Shown: piece by piece, positions 35,771 through 46,481 of the stretch
Numbering within the stretch: the stretch's first letter is position 1
Layout: the number at the start of each line of letters is the position of its first letter
Notes under the pieces: model-generated
Seen by the model: only the letters and a program-made list of their open reading frames with translations
Database searches by the model: none
Told to the model about the DNA's origin: nothing
NCBI RefSeq assembly: GCF_018143015.1
Contig: NC_054751.1
Coordinates: 33,370,347 to 33,434,346, forward strand
Origin: Lytechinus variegatus
Lineage: Eukaryota > Echinodermata > Echinoidea > Temnopleuroida > Toxopneustidae
Reading direction: 5' to 3'
DNA: 64,000 nucleotides
Translations under genes and position numbers: made by a program

Positions 35771-38700
35771 TGTGACGGAATCACTAAAAAAATAAACTAG
35801 CAAGACTTACGTAACAAACAAAGTGTGACGTCATAATGCACCATTTTTGGTAGCGTCTTTTAGTTAGTACTTTCTATTGTGACGTAGCACTGGTCATGGC
35901 TACTTCTGGTCAGAAACCATTAGCAACGCGCCTAAATTGCGTAATCAATAAAATGCGCGTTCCATTTCTTGCTCCATAAAAGTTACTTTTTATAACGAAG
36001 ATTACCATTGATTCAGATAAAGATTTGTTGTGCACAGTACCGAGAGCGTCATTTTTGACAGACATATTTTTCTGGACAAGTGGGCAAACCTTTCAAGGTA
36101 ATTTAATCTTTATTTCTCCAGTAATATTTGCTGACTATTTTAGGAGAAGAATATTTACCATAATGATTGCTGAATGTGAGATTCCAAATTAATTATCTTG
36201 ATTCTCTATTTTTAAAGTTTTATAGGAGAAATTGAGTCACATAAAGGTTGTTTGAAGTTGCGTCATACTATATTCTCATTTTGCCATTATGGAAAGAGGT
36301 TTATTCTATGTTGCGTTCAGTCGAATTTTCATGGTGCGTCAGTATGCGCATTAGAGATGTTTGTTTTTGTTTTAAACCATAAATGTGTGAAATATTTGCC
36401 AATGAATTTTGGTAAATTTTAAAAGATGCCAATAATACTTGGTCAGTTTTTATATGCCGATATTTTCGTCAAGTTGAAAAGATGCCAATAATACTTGGTC
36501 AGTTTTTATAGGCCGATATTTTCGTCTAGTTGAAAAGATGCCAATAATACTTGGTCAGTTTTTATATGCCGATATTTTCATCAAGTTGAAAAGATGCCAA
36601 TAATACTTGGTCAGTTTTTATATGCCGATATTTTCGTCAAGTTGAAAAGATGCCAATAATACTTGGTCAGTTTTTATATGCCGATATTTTCGTCAAGTTG
36701 AAAAAATGCCAATAATAGTTGGTCAGTTTTTATATGCCGATATTTTCGTCAAGTTGAAAAGATGCCAATAATACTTGGTCAGTTTTTATATGCCAATTTT
36801 GGACAAGTTCAAAATGTGCCAATTTTGGTCAAGTTCAAAATGTGCCAATTTAGGACAAGTTCAAAATGTGCCAATTTTGGTCAAGTTCAAAAAGTGCCAA
36901 TTTTGGTCAAGTTCAAAAAGTGCCAATTTTGGACAAGTTCAAAATGTGCCAATTTTGGTCAAGTTCAAAATGTGCCAATTTTGGTCGATTTCAAAGGTGC
37001 CAATTTTGGTCAAGTTCAGAAGTGCCAATTTTGGTCGATATCAAAATGTGCCAATTTTGGGCAATTTTGAAAAGTGCCAATTTTGGTCAATATCAAAATG
37101 TGCCAAGTTTGGTCGGTTTTAAAATGTGCCAATTGTCAGTGAATTTATAAATGTTATTGATAATGATGATGTTTATGTATTGATGTATTCTTATTTATTA
37201 TTGGTCACTTGTAAGAAACCATTCTTGGGAAAGGTGAACTGATATTTTGGTAGAGTGTTTAGACTCTTCTTTGGCTGAATGAAAATAAGCTGCAACAATT
37301 GAGACGCGGCCCAGGTCGTTGAGCAGAGTGACATCTGTCTCGAATGCAACCGTGCTTCTCGTCTAACCTTACCCAGGGTAGTTTCCGTGACATTAATGGT
37401 TTGAGATGAATGGTTTATTTGAATCTGGACATTATGAATTTATTACTGACAGGTATATCTTAATAAAGATGAATTTTTGGAGCAGAAGGCTGAGAGCCTT
37501 CATAACTTAGACATATGTCACCAGGGGTCTCTAGATGAGGCATCCTTGATCTTTTATGAAGATCATAGTATTGTTAGGAATAGGACTTAAGGTTAACAGA
37601 TGAATATTGACTATTTTTGGATCTTACCTGATTATAGATCCTTGATCTTTTATAGGACAGATAGTTGAGATTAGGGTTTTAATGAGTTCCTGATAGTTCA
37701 GGCAAAGTTGTAAATATGTAAATTATTCTATTATCTAGGATGCCTCCTATGATAAAGGCAGTCATTTCTATTTCGAATAATCAGAGCCTTTACTCCTTCT
37801 GAAATAGACATGTATAGTAAAAGTAGAGAGATTATTAGGGATGTATTGATTTATCAATACAATCTTTTCATGAGACGATTAGGTTTACTGGATAGTTTTC
37901 TCGGAAAAACAATAAGGAAAGAATCCTTGGAGGAATTCGGATTTTCCTTGGATTTAAGTTTGTTTATAAAGATGTCAAGTAAGTTCTGATAGTTGCGATA
38001 GGAAGGAATGTGACAATTTGAGACTGTCCTATCTAAAGACTTAGGTTAGTAAAAAGTGAAATGATAAGCCGACAAAGTGAGCTATCATTGAATACTTTAA
38101 GGGGCGGATAGGCCAGTTTGGTAAAATGACCCGTTGAGCGGTGACTCTGTTGGATTGAAGTTGAAAGTCAGTTTATTTGAGCGTTTTAGCTCAGGATAGG
38201 GAAAGAGTTTAGTGGATGGCTAAGGGCCTAGTTTTAGAAAGTGATAGAGAGGCTAGACGTAGCCGAGAATAGAATTTCTTTTCATACTTTTTGCTGGAGT
38301 GATAAGTATATTTGTAGGAAGGAAACTAGTACAGTTCAATCAACTTACTTTGATCTGTCTCATGATAGTAGAGATTTAAAATATAGATAGAATTTAAGAC
38401 ATATTACTTGGTTTTTAAGAATATGTATTGTCATATCGAAATGACGACAAGTACTTGAATAAATTATGACGACAAAACATAGTCATGAGGTGTCGTCTGT
38501 AGATATTGTACATAGTATACATAGATCAAAGAAGAATTTATTGAACAGAACACAACTTGATATTGGCAACAATGCCTAGCTGTTAGTTAAAGTTTATTAA
38601 TAAAGAATTACTTGTTATTGATTCAGTTGAACAATTACTGAATACAGAGTTATTTATTTTACTAGAGTAACCGTCTGGTGTGAACGTTAGTTACAGAAGT

Positions 38701-39597
38701 GACAACAATGATTGGTACATTTACTTCTACTCGAGATAGCAAATTTAGAAAATGAGATCATTTATAGAACGAAATCACTTTTCCATGTCATTGTGCCTTA
38801 GATTGCTCGCTACCGATTATGAAGAGTTAGCACGAGAGACTGTGAGAGAGAGACCTTTAATGTATTGAGTTGTAGTATATTGTTTTGGCAAGTTCGACTT
38901 TGCCAGTGAGGCACTGAGTGTGCGGCGTTGCACGTGTGTGCTATGCTGAATCATGAGTTGTTGTTGATGAATTAGATTATTGGTGCACGTTTTAGTGTGC
39001 AAAATTACTAGTTTGCTTGTCTTGTTTGATGGTGAATTCTTAGATTAATTTATTAGGAAATAATAGAATCATGCAATGTTTCCACTTACCAGAATTGTTG
39101 CAATGAGGCAGATTTCTTAGAAGATGCTGGAGAGCATGTGAAATAGTGTACACGAAGGAATGTGCAAATGTTTACGATTTTCAGTGACTTGAGGTCAGGT
39201 GACCGATTACGAGTTGTGACGTATGTATTGTGTTGGCAAATAAGCCAATTGGAATGGTTGGTTTTGTGGATATTTATTTTATTTATGCTTCAGCGAGTCT
39301 GGAGTCTCTTTATAAACGAATGTTGTAAAGAGAGGAGAATCTAGTGCTCTCATAAAAAAGGCTAGATGGTGGCAGCTTACCGTTATGAATGATTGATTTA
39401 TATTTGGTGGAGATTGATGAGAAATTGTGAGAAGAATAGAGTGCAAGTGCAGAGACTCTTCCCCCTATCTTCTCTCTCTCTCTCTCCACTCTGTCTCTCT
39501 CCACTCTGGTCTCTCGCTCCGGTCTCTTCCCCTCTCCTCTTCACCTCTTCTTTAATTCATCCCTTGTATATAACAACCCCCCCCCCTTCACGCCACA
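35771..39597 (+). mobile_element. 3.8-kb LTR-like insertion in unit C, fossil
   Basis: Same element as in unit B, with the same TGTGACGG start, GCCACA end and ATAC duplication (35767-35770 and 39598-39601). It carries the 56-bp minisatellite (about 36421-36789) and the 26-bp minisatellite (about 36790-37133). It was probably copied together with its unit rather than inserted twice, since the site is identical. Confidence 0.6.
36421..37133 (+). repeat. 56-bp then 26-bp minisatellites, unit C copy
   Basis: Same two-level array as at 30637-31398. The switch from 56-mers to 26-mers falls near 36790. Copy number and a few variant bases differ from the unit B array, as expected if the arrays changed length after duplication. 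Confidence 0.8.
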
Positions 39598-40656
39598 ATA
39601 CTTTCCCCACCATCATCGTGGGTGAGCACCCTTTCCCACCCGAGTGTTTTATGCCTGCTCCAACAATGGCAATGCAACAGGTGGGAGCAATCTGCACCTC
39701 GCCCTTGGGTGGGGAGACTCCAACAAGTCCAACATCGACACCATCATTAGATCAAGGTATCAAAATCACAACCCATAGGATTTGCACACGTGTATTGCAG
39801 GCGCCATCCTTGTTGGTCATGCTTTTTGGTCATACAGGTATTAGGTAGAGTGATTGGTACATGTAATTTTTAAAAAATGTAAACTTTCTTTTTGTGTGAT
39901 TTAGTTTGAACTCTCATCATTCTCCATTTCTTATTACATGTAGTCCTTATAACTTGACAATTGAAAAGGTAGTATGCAGTAAGCATGACCTGAGAAATAA
40001 TGAATCTAAGTAAAAACTGAGAGCATACAAAGAAACATTTTAATCAAGTATACACAATGATTCTTACATTCTCTGTTCCAGAGCCAGAGGTAAAGCTTGA
40101 AAAATGTTCAATATACAGCCTTGTATACAAACATGGTAGAAAATGCTCTTTAACAGTTTTTACTCTTTCTTTTTTAATAGTTACTCCAACAGAAAATAAA
40201 GCATATTACATTCATTCAACTGTTACAAAATTTTTTAATAAATTAATTATATTTCGTATTAAATGATGTACTGCACAAGTTCTTGTAAACCCCCAAGATT
40301 ACACTATAGTATGTGTATTACTGTACTGTTTTTTTTTTGCAAGAAATTCAATGAAATCTAGCATTCATAAACTTTTCCTTTTGACCTATTACAGACCTGA
40401 AATTTAGATTGCATGTCGGAAGAAATACTTCTCTTTGATTTTTTATATTAGATTTTTCCCCTTTGATGCAACATATCATGCTATTAATCATAGTAAAATG
40501 TGTGACACATGGATAAACAATTTATCCAGCAACCCTTAGGTGGGCAGAGCCATAACATGGAATGTAATATCAAGTCCAGCATGGGTGCACCAATGGCAAA
40601 TAAGGTTTTGGCCATTTCCCACACAGTTAATCTCTAATTTCTTTGCTCTATTGCAG

Positions 40657-41038
40657 GATTTCGAATTACCTATGACAACACACAAAAAAATATAGTGAGG
40701 CGACACGAAGGTAGTAAAAAGGCCCAGGATGGGATTAACATATGGACAACAATATTTGCGGCCGAAGATATGACACCATTTACAGATACTTGTGATGATA
40801 CCACAATCCCTGCCCTACAAATCCCATTGGAGCACCTCCTCCAAACAAAACAGGATCTTAGTGCACTGCATAAAGCCACGCTGTTTCAAATACAGAGGGT
40901 CCACTTAAAAGTTAGATCTCGATTTGATTTTGGATTGCCATCATCTTCAACAGTGAGTCTGGCCCCAAGCCATGGAAAAAAAAGAAAATGTGGCACTCGC
41001 TGCAATGCAGGAGGTTGAGGAACACCAGCTTTGATAGG
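40657..41038 (+). pseudogene. Array family exon 2, unit D copy 1 (broken)
   Basis: Copy of the large exon with an extra A in the poly-A run before the AAATGTGGCACTCGC segment, which changes the frame. It ends early at GATAGGTTATTGCAG, where the next copy of the exon begins. Confidence 0.6.
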
Positions 41039-41047
41039 TTATTGCAG

Positions 41048-41505
41048 GATTTCGAATTACCTATGACAACACACAAAAAAATATAGTGAGGCGACACGAA
41101 GGTAGTAAAAAGGCCCAGGATGGGATTAATATATGGACAACGATATTTGCGGCCGAAGATATGGTACCATTTACAGATACTTGTGATGATACCACAATTC
41201 CTGCCCTACAAATCCCATTGGAGCACCTCCTCCAAACAAAACAGGATCTTAGTGCACTGCATAAAGCCACGCTGTTTCAAATACAGAGGGTCCACTTAAA
41301 AGTTAGATCTCGATTTGATTCTGGATTGCCATCGTCTTCAACGGTGAGTCTGGCCCCAAGCCATGGAAAAAAAGAAAATGTGGCACTCGCTGCAATGCAG
41401 GAGGTTGCAGGAACACGAGCTTTGATAGGTTTTTTTGTCCATCGTATGCCAGGGAAAATGACAGCAGAGCTGAGAGACAGATACAATAGCACCCAGAAAT
41501 CCTGA
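41048..41505 (+). CDS. Array family exon 2, unit D copy 2 (intact)
   Basis: Open for 151 codons to the shared TGA, with the TKQDLSALHK variant (one extra Leu compared with unit C). It is preceded by TTATTGCAG, carried over from the intron as part of the tandem duplication. Function is unknown, as for unit C. Confidence 0.45.
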
Positions 41506-42771
41506 ATGGACTTTATCAGGTGAAAACGCAAATTTGAAGCAAGATCATACAAATATATTAACCTGTGCAGTGGACTTTTCATGGAAGAGGATTATGAATA
41601 TACTGAGGTTCAGATGCATAAACATGGAATTCAAAAAAAAAGTCCCAACCTAAAAAAAGGATACTTTCCCCACCGTCATCGTGGCTGAGCACCCTTTCCA
41701 ACCCGAGTGTTTTATGCCTGCTCCAACAATGGCAATGCAACAGCTGGGAGCAATCTGCACCTTACCCTCGGGTGGGGACACTCTAACAAGTCCAACATCG
41801 ACACCATATCATTAGATCAAGGTATCAAAATCACAACCCATAGGATTTGCACACGTGTATTGCAGCCGCCATCCATGTTGGTCATGCTTTTTGGTCATAC
41901 AGGTATTAGGTAGAGTGATTAGTACATGTAATTTTTAAAAAATGCAAACTTTCTTTTTGTGTGATTTAGTTTGAACTCTCATCATTCTCCATTTCTTATT
42001 ACATGTAGTCATTATAACTTGACAATTGAAAAGGTACTATGCAGTAAGCATGACCTGAGAAATAATGAATCTAAGTAAAAACTGAGAGCATACAAAGAAA
42101 CATTTTAATCAAGCATACCAAATGATTCTTACATTTTCTGTTCATCCATGTATTACAGATCCTAGTGGAAATGAAAATCTACAAGCCAGTGGTCATGAAT
42201 CTTCCCCAGAGAGCCCCTGTGAAGGCACAGTTCCTAGCCCCAGAGCCAAAGCTTGAAAAATGTTCATTATACAGCCTTGTATACAAACATGGTAGAAAAT
42301 GCTCTTTAACAGTTTTTAATAGTTACTCCAACAAAAATTAAAGCATATTACATTCATTCAACTGTTACAAAAAATTTAATTAAATGAATTAATTATATTT
42401 TGTAAACCCCCAAGATTACATTATAGTATGTGTATTACTGTACTGTTTTTTTTTGCAAGAAATTCAATGAAATCTAGCATTCATAAACTTTTCCTTTTGA
42501 CCTATTACAGACCTGAAATTTAGATTGCATGTCGGAAGAAATACTTCTCTTTGATTTTTTATATTGGATTTTTCCCCTTTGATGCAACATATCATGCTAT
42601 TAATCATAGTAAAATGTGTGACACATGGATAAACAATTATCCAGCAACCCTTAGGTGGGCAGAGCCATAACATGGAATGTAATATCAAGTCCAGCATGGG
42701 TGCACCAATGGCAAATAAGGTTTTGGCCATTTCCCACACAGTTAATCTCTAATTTCTTTGCTCTATTGCAG

Positions 42772-43148
42772 GATTTCGAATTACCTATGACAACACACAA
42801 AAAAATATAGTGAGGAGACACGAAGGTAGTAAAAAGGCCCAGGATGGGATTAATATATGGACAACGATATTTGCGGCCGAAGATATGGTACCATTTACAG
42901 ATACTTGTGATGATACCACAATCCCTGCCCTACAAATCCCATTGGAGCACCTCCTCCAAACAAAACAGGATCTCAGTGCACTGCATAAAGCCATGCTGTT
43001 TCAAATACAGAGGGTCCACTTAAAAGTTAGATCTCGATTTGATTCTGGATTGCCATCGTCTTCGACAGTGAGTCTGGCCCCAAGCCATGGAAAAAAAGAA
43101 AATGTGGCACTCGCTGCAATGCAGGAGGTTGAGGAACACCAGCTTTGA
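42772..43148 (+). pseudogene. Array family exon 2, unit E copy 1 (3'-truncated)
   Basis: Open, but ends EVEEHQL and a stop at the tandem junction, so it lacks the last third of the family sequence. The next copy starts 390 bp on. Confidence 0.55.
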
Positions 43149-43161
43149 TAGGTTATTGCAG

Positions 43162-43538
43162 GATTTCGAATTACCTATGACAACACACAAAAAAATATAG
43201 TGAGGCGACACGAAGGTAGTAAAAAGGCCCAGGATGGGATTAATATATGGACAACGATATTTGCGGCCGAAGATATGGTACCATTTACAGATACTTGTGA
43301 TGATACCACAATCCCTGCCCTACAAATCCCATTGGAGCACCTCCTCCAAACAAAACAGGATCTTAGTGCACTGCATAAAGCCATGCTGTTTCAAATACAG
43401 AGGGTCCACTTAAAAGTTAGATCTCGATTTGATTCTGGATTGCCATCGTCTTCGACAGTGAGTCTGGCCCCAAGCCATGGAAAAAAAGAAAATGTGGCAC
43501 TCGCTGCAATGCAGGAGGTTGAGGAACACCAGCTTTGA
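43162..43538 (+). pseudogene. Array family exon 2, unit E copy 2 (3'-truncated)
   Basis: Nearly identical to copy 1 and truncated at the same junction (EVEEHQL). The shared break means the tandem copies come from one event followed by further copying. Confidence 0.55.
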
Positions 43539-43551
43539 TAGGTTATTGCAG

Positions 43552-44008
43552 GATTTCGAATTACCTATGACAACACACAAAAAATATAGTGAGGCGACAC
43601 GAAGGTAGTAAAAAGGCCCAGGATGGGATTAATATATGGACAACGATATTTGCGGCCGAAGATATGGTACCATTTACAGATACTTGTGATGATACCACAA
43701 TTCCTGCCCTACAAATCCCATTGGAGCACCTCCTCCAAACAAAACAGGATCTTAGTGCACTGCATAAAGCCATGCTGTTTCAAATATAGAGGGTCCACTT
43801 AAAAGTTAGATCTCGATTTGATTCTGGATTGCCATCGTCTTCAACAGTGAGTCTGGCCCCAAGCCATGGAAAAAAAGAAAATGTGGCACTCGCTGCAATG
43901 CAGGAGGTTGCAGCAACACTAGCTTTGATAGGTTTTTTTGTCCATCGTATGCCAGGGAAAATGCCAGCAGAGCTGGGAGACAGATTCAATAGCACCCAGA
44001 AATCCTGA
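43552..44008 (+). pseudogene. Array family exon 2, unit E copy 3 (broken)
   Basis: Has the full 3' end of the family, but an in-frame TAG replaces the Gln codon in the QIQRV motif. One A is also missing in the early poly-A run. Confidence 0.6.
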
Positions 44009-44088
44009 ATTGGCTTGCAGACGGCAAACTATGAGTGATGTGCATACATTGGGAGTGGTTTTGCGCCTTGGTGGGGTATTTTTGACCA

Positions 44089-45882
44089 GGAAGGCCAGGC
44101 CGACAGCATTTGAGGAACAGTAACATAGCCAAGGGCCTCATAGTTGAGCATGTTAACAAATCCAGGCTCCTTGTACCTCTGGAATGGTTGATCTCTGACA
44201 ACCTTGACATTGAACAACACGATATTGGCTTTCTTTCAATCCTTCTTCAACCTCAACATATTATTCATTTTCTAAAAAAGCATTCTGGCTTTATCAATTC
44301 TGCTCTTCATGGCATTTTCTCAACCATTTTATTTATCAATACTTGCACCAAGATACATGAATTCATCTATATCCTCAACATTCTTTCTAGCTTATTGAAT
44401 TAAATCATTTTTTGTTGTGTATTCTCAGAATTTGTTTCCTGTCAGTGATCTTCAATCTGACTTTTAGCCAGGTCAGACATCTTGTTTTACTTCCTTTGTA
44501 ATTGGTTGTGAGAAACATTAAGTGTTAAAGGCAAATGAAGGATTTGTCACACTTATCATAACTGGATGTTAAAAAACAACTCTCTCCACTTTCATCAGCT
44601 AATAGAACCGAATTTCCAAATTGTCCACCAGAATTGAAACCAACAAGGAGAGAGGCCTTTTCTCTATTCAAGAATTACCAAGTTGCGGAAAATCAGAATT
44701 CGTGGGATATTTTTTAGGTTACTGCACACAATATTTCAACAGTAAATTCACTGTATCGTTTCAATACTGATTCACACACCATCCCTGTGAAACTAAAGGA
44801 ACATCTTCTTTACAAAAGTTATTACATGTTTGAAAATGAAAGACCACAACAAGAGTGTTTTGAAACCTCGATGGAAAAAATAAAAATATTCATCTGGACT
44901 TACTGTTGAAGCAGACGACAGTTTCACGTCCATCCGGGACGCTTCTTCAGCTCTTCTGAACTGGCGGGAATTCATCCTCTGCTTCAACAAGTAAGTCCAG
45001 ATGAATAGATTTATTTTTTCCATCTATATTTGACTTTCCTGGATGAATAAAAACATACATCAGTTTATTGTTTTGAAACCTGTTTCAACAATATGTTACA
45101 GATGGTTTAGACAAATCTTGGCTAACTCAAGGGGCAGGACTCAGTGGAAAGAGTTCCTTGAAGAAAGTTCTTGTGAAAAGATACTACCAAATCAAGATGA
45201 TGTTTCTAGTTGTCAGACAGAGGAGGAAGAAAAAGATAGTGATTCTGATTGGGGTGAAAATGATGAGAAAGAACCTGTTGGAAGTTTGGACACCATGATG
45301 TATCCACAAATGTTAATGACCAACAAATCATTCTCTCTTTCTCACCCAGTGGGGGAAATGTACCAATTAGGTCATTACAGGCTGATGTTGAGGAATTAAC
45401 ATTTACAAATATATTCTACAGGGAAAGAAGACAAGTAACAAAGATAGAGAAATTCCTCTCAAGAATAGTGATAGCTGAAAATTAGAATTAGAACATTCCA
45501 ACCAAAGCAGCAAGAAACATCTTTTTTTTTCAAATGCACAAGACTACGAATGAAACAGATCAAAGACAAGCTTTGGCTTTCACTCAGGTGGTATAAACAC
45601 CAGGAAAGTCATATACTGCAGGAGATGTCTGACAAGATGTGGTTGAGTTGGTAGGAACTAAAACAACTGATCGATGTCGATCAATCATAGAAATTCATCA
45701 TATACCACCAAATTCATGGTAGACCCTACGATTGATAAGAAATCAAGTGTAAAGTCACTTAGCAACCAACATTGCAGCTTTGGATGTCATTCTTGACCTA
45801 GAGGACAATGAGGAACCGGAAAGGGTTCCTCATCAACGAGTATTCCGAAATTGAGCGGTACCTTTGGAAGAATTTTCTGACC
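44089..45882 (+). repeat. Segmental duplication, copy 1
   Basis: Direct repeat of 46482-48036, starting AGGCCAGGCC(G/A)ACAGC and ending at GGAAGAATTTTCTG. Compared with copy 2 it has a 200-bp foldback insertion and other small differences. It contains the acidic frame described for copy 2, and near its end a remnant of a Harbinger transposase. Confidence 0.8.
44869..45068. mobile_element. 200-bp foldback insertion with 13-bp target duplication
   Basis: TGTTTTGAAACCT occurs at 44856-44868 and again at 45069-45081. The sister duplication has the site only once, so the insert is exactly bounded. About 50 bp at 44870-44919 (GATGGAAAAAATAAA…GACTTAC) is complementary to the stretch ending at 45024. 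After the hairpin comes a 44-bp tail. A long target duplication suggests retroposition (for example a Penelope-like or SINE-like process) rather than a cut-and-paste MITE. Confidence 0.65.
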
Positions 45883-45885
45883 AGA
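45775..45885 (+). pseudogene. Harbinger transposase N-terminal remnant, copy 1
   Basis: Reads ALDVILDLEDNEEPERVPHQ then VFRN and EEFS, matching the better-preserved copy at 47940 and the N-terminus of HARBI1-like proteins. It has an internal stop and then leaves the family. Confidence 0.5.
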
Positions 45886-46283
45886 TATACAGGTCATACA
45901 ACGAAGAATTCCGCCAACGCATCAACAGAAAGAATTTCATGGACAAATGTAGCCATTCAAAATACAAATCACTATTTTATGATTAAAGATAAATGCAAGG
46001 ACTATAAGAGATGTTGAGCATTGTGACATCCAACGAGCTACATTGTGAGTAGTTTCGCGCTTGGGTGGGGTATTTTTAACCAATTGGAAGACAGGATTTT
46101 GAGGTATAAACAGGAGGTGAGATGCACAAATTTGGCACAACTTCTTCCAGACGCCATATTGGAAGGTGGAGATCTTCCCCACTTGTGAAGAAATTTCTCT
46201 CAATTTTACTTCTAAAACTTTCATCTCACACTGTAAGTACTCATTTATCATGATTACTATAGAAGAAAGAAAATATAAGGTTG

Positions 46284-46470
46284 ATGAAAAGGGGATGCAG
46301 TGGAAAACAAAATAAGTTCTGTGAACCAATCGACAGAAGACGTAAAGTATCGTTATAATTGAGGGCCAGGGCCATTACATTTGAGAGGGGATGCAGTGGA
46401 AAAAACAAAACATGATGTTTTGCAAACCCACTGACAGGAGACGTAAAAGTATTGTTTTAGTTTTACAGCA
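46284..46470 (+). repeat. ~100-bp direct duplication
   Basis: GGGGATGCAGTGGAAAA occurs near 46288 and again near 46387. Each is followed by similar sequence through GACAG(A/G)AGACGTAAA. Non-coding. Confidence 0.55.
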
Positions 46471-46481
46471 TGGAGTCGACA

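Larger units (their letters stand above)
34327..39830 (+). repeat. Tandem array unit C
   Basis: Direct repeat of unit B (offset 5783 bp for most of the unit). It lacks exon 1: sequence runs from CATTTTCTGTT straight into CCAGAGCCAGAG. It holds exon 2 (35155-35609) and the second copy of the insertion. Confidence 0.85.
39831..41895 (+). repeat. Tandem array unit D (empty site)
   Basis: Direct repeat unit that lacks both exon 1 and the 4-kb insertion. At 41655-41670 AAAGGATACTTTCCCC joins the two flanks found on either side of the insertion in B and C. It has two tandem copies of exon 2. Confidence 0.85.
41896..44008 (+). repeat. Tandem array unit E
   Basis: Last unit of the array. Exon 1 is present from 42159, but the AGAGGT at its donor is missing. 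Exon 2 occurs three times. Similarity to the other units stops at 44008, just after the exon 2 stop. Confidence 0.85.

Noticed and set aside
44921-44950. A hammerhead-ribozyme-like core on the minus strand (CTGAAGA…GAAAC around a hairpin)
   Set aside because: Stem II and a GAAA segment are present, but an extra base follows the CTGAAGA core and I could not form a proper stem I.
45043-45399. Helitron helicase fragment
   Set aside because: Only a short GSLDT-like motif suggested it. No Rep or helicase motif is present.
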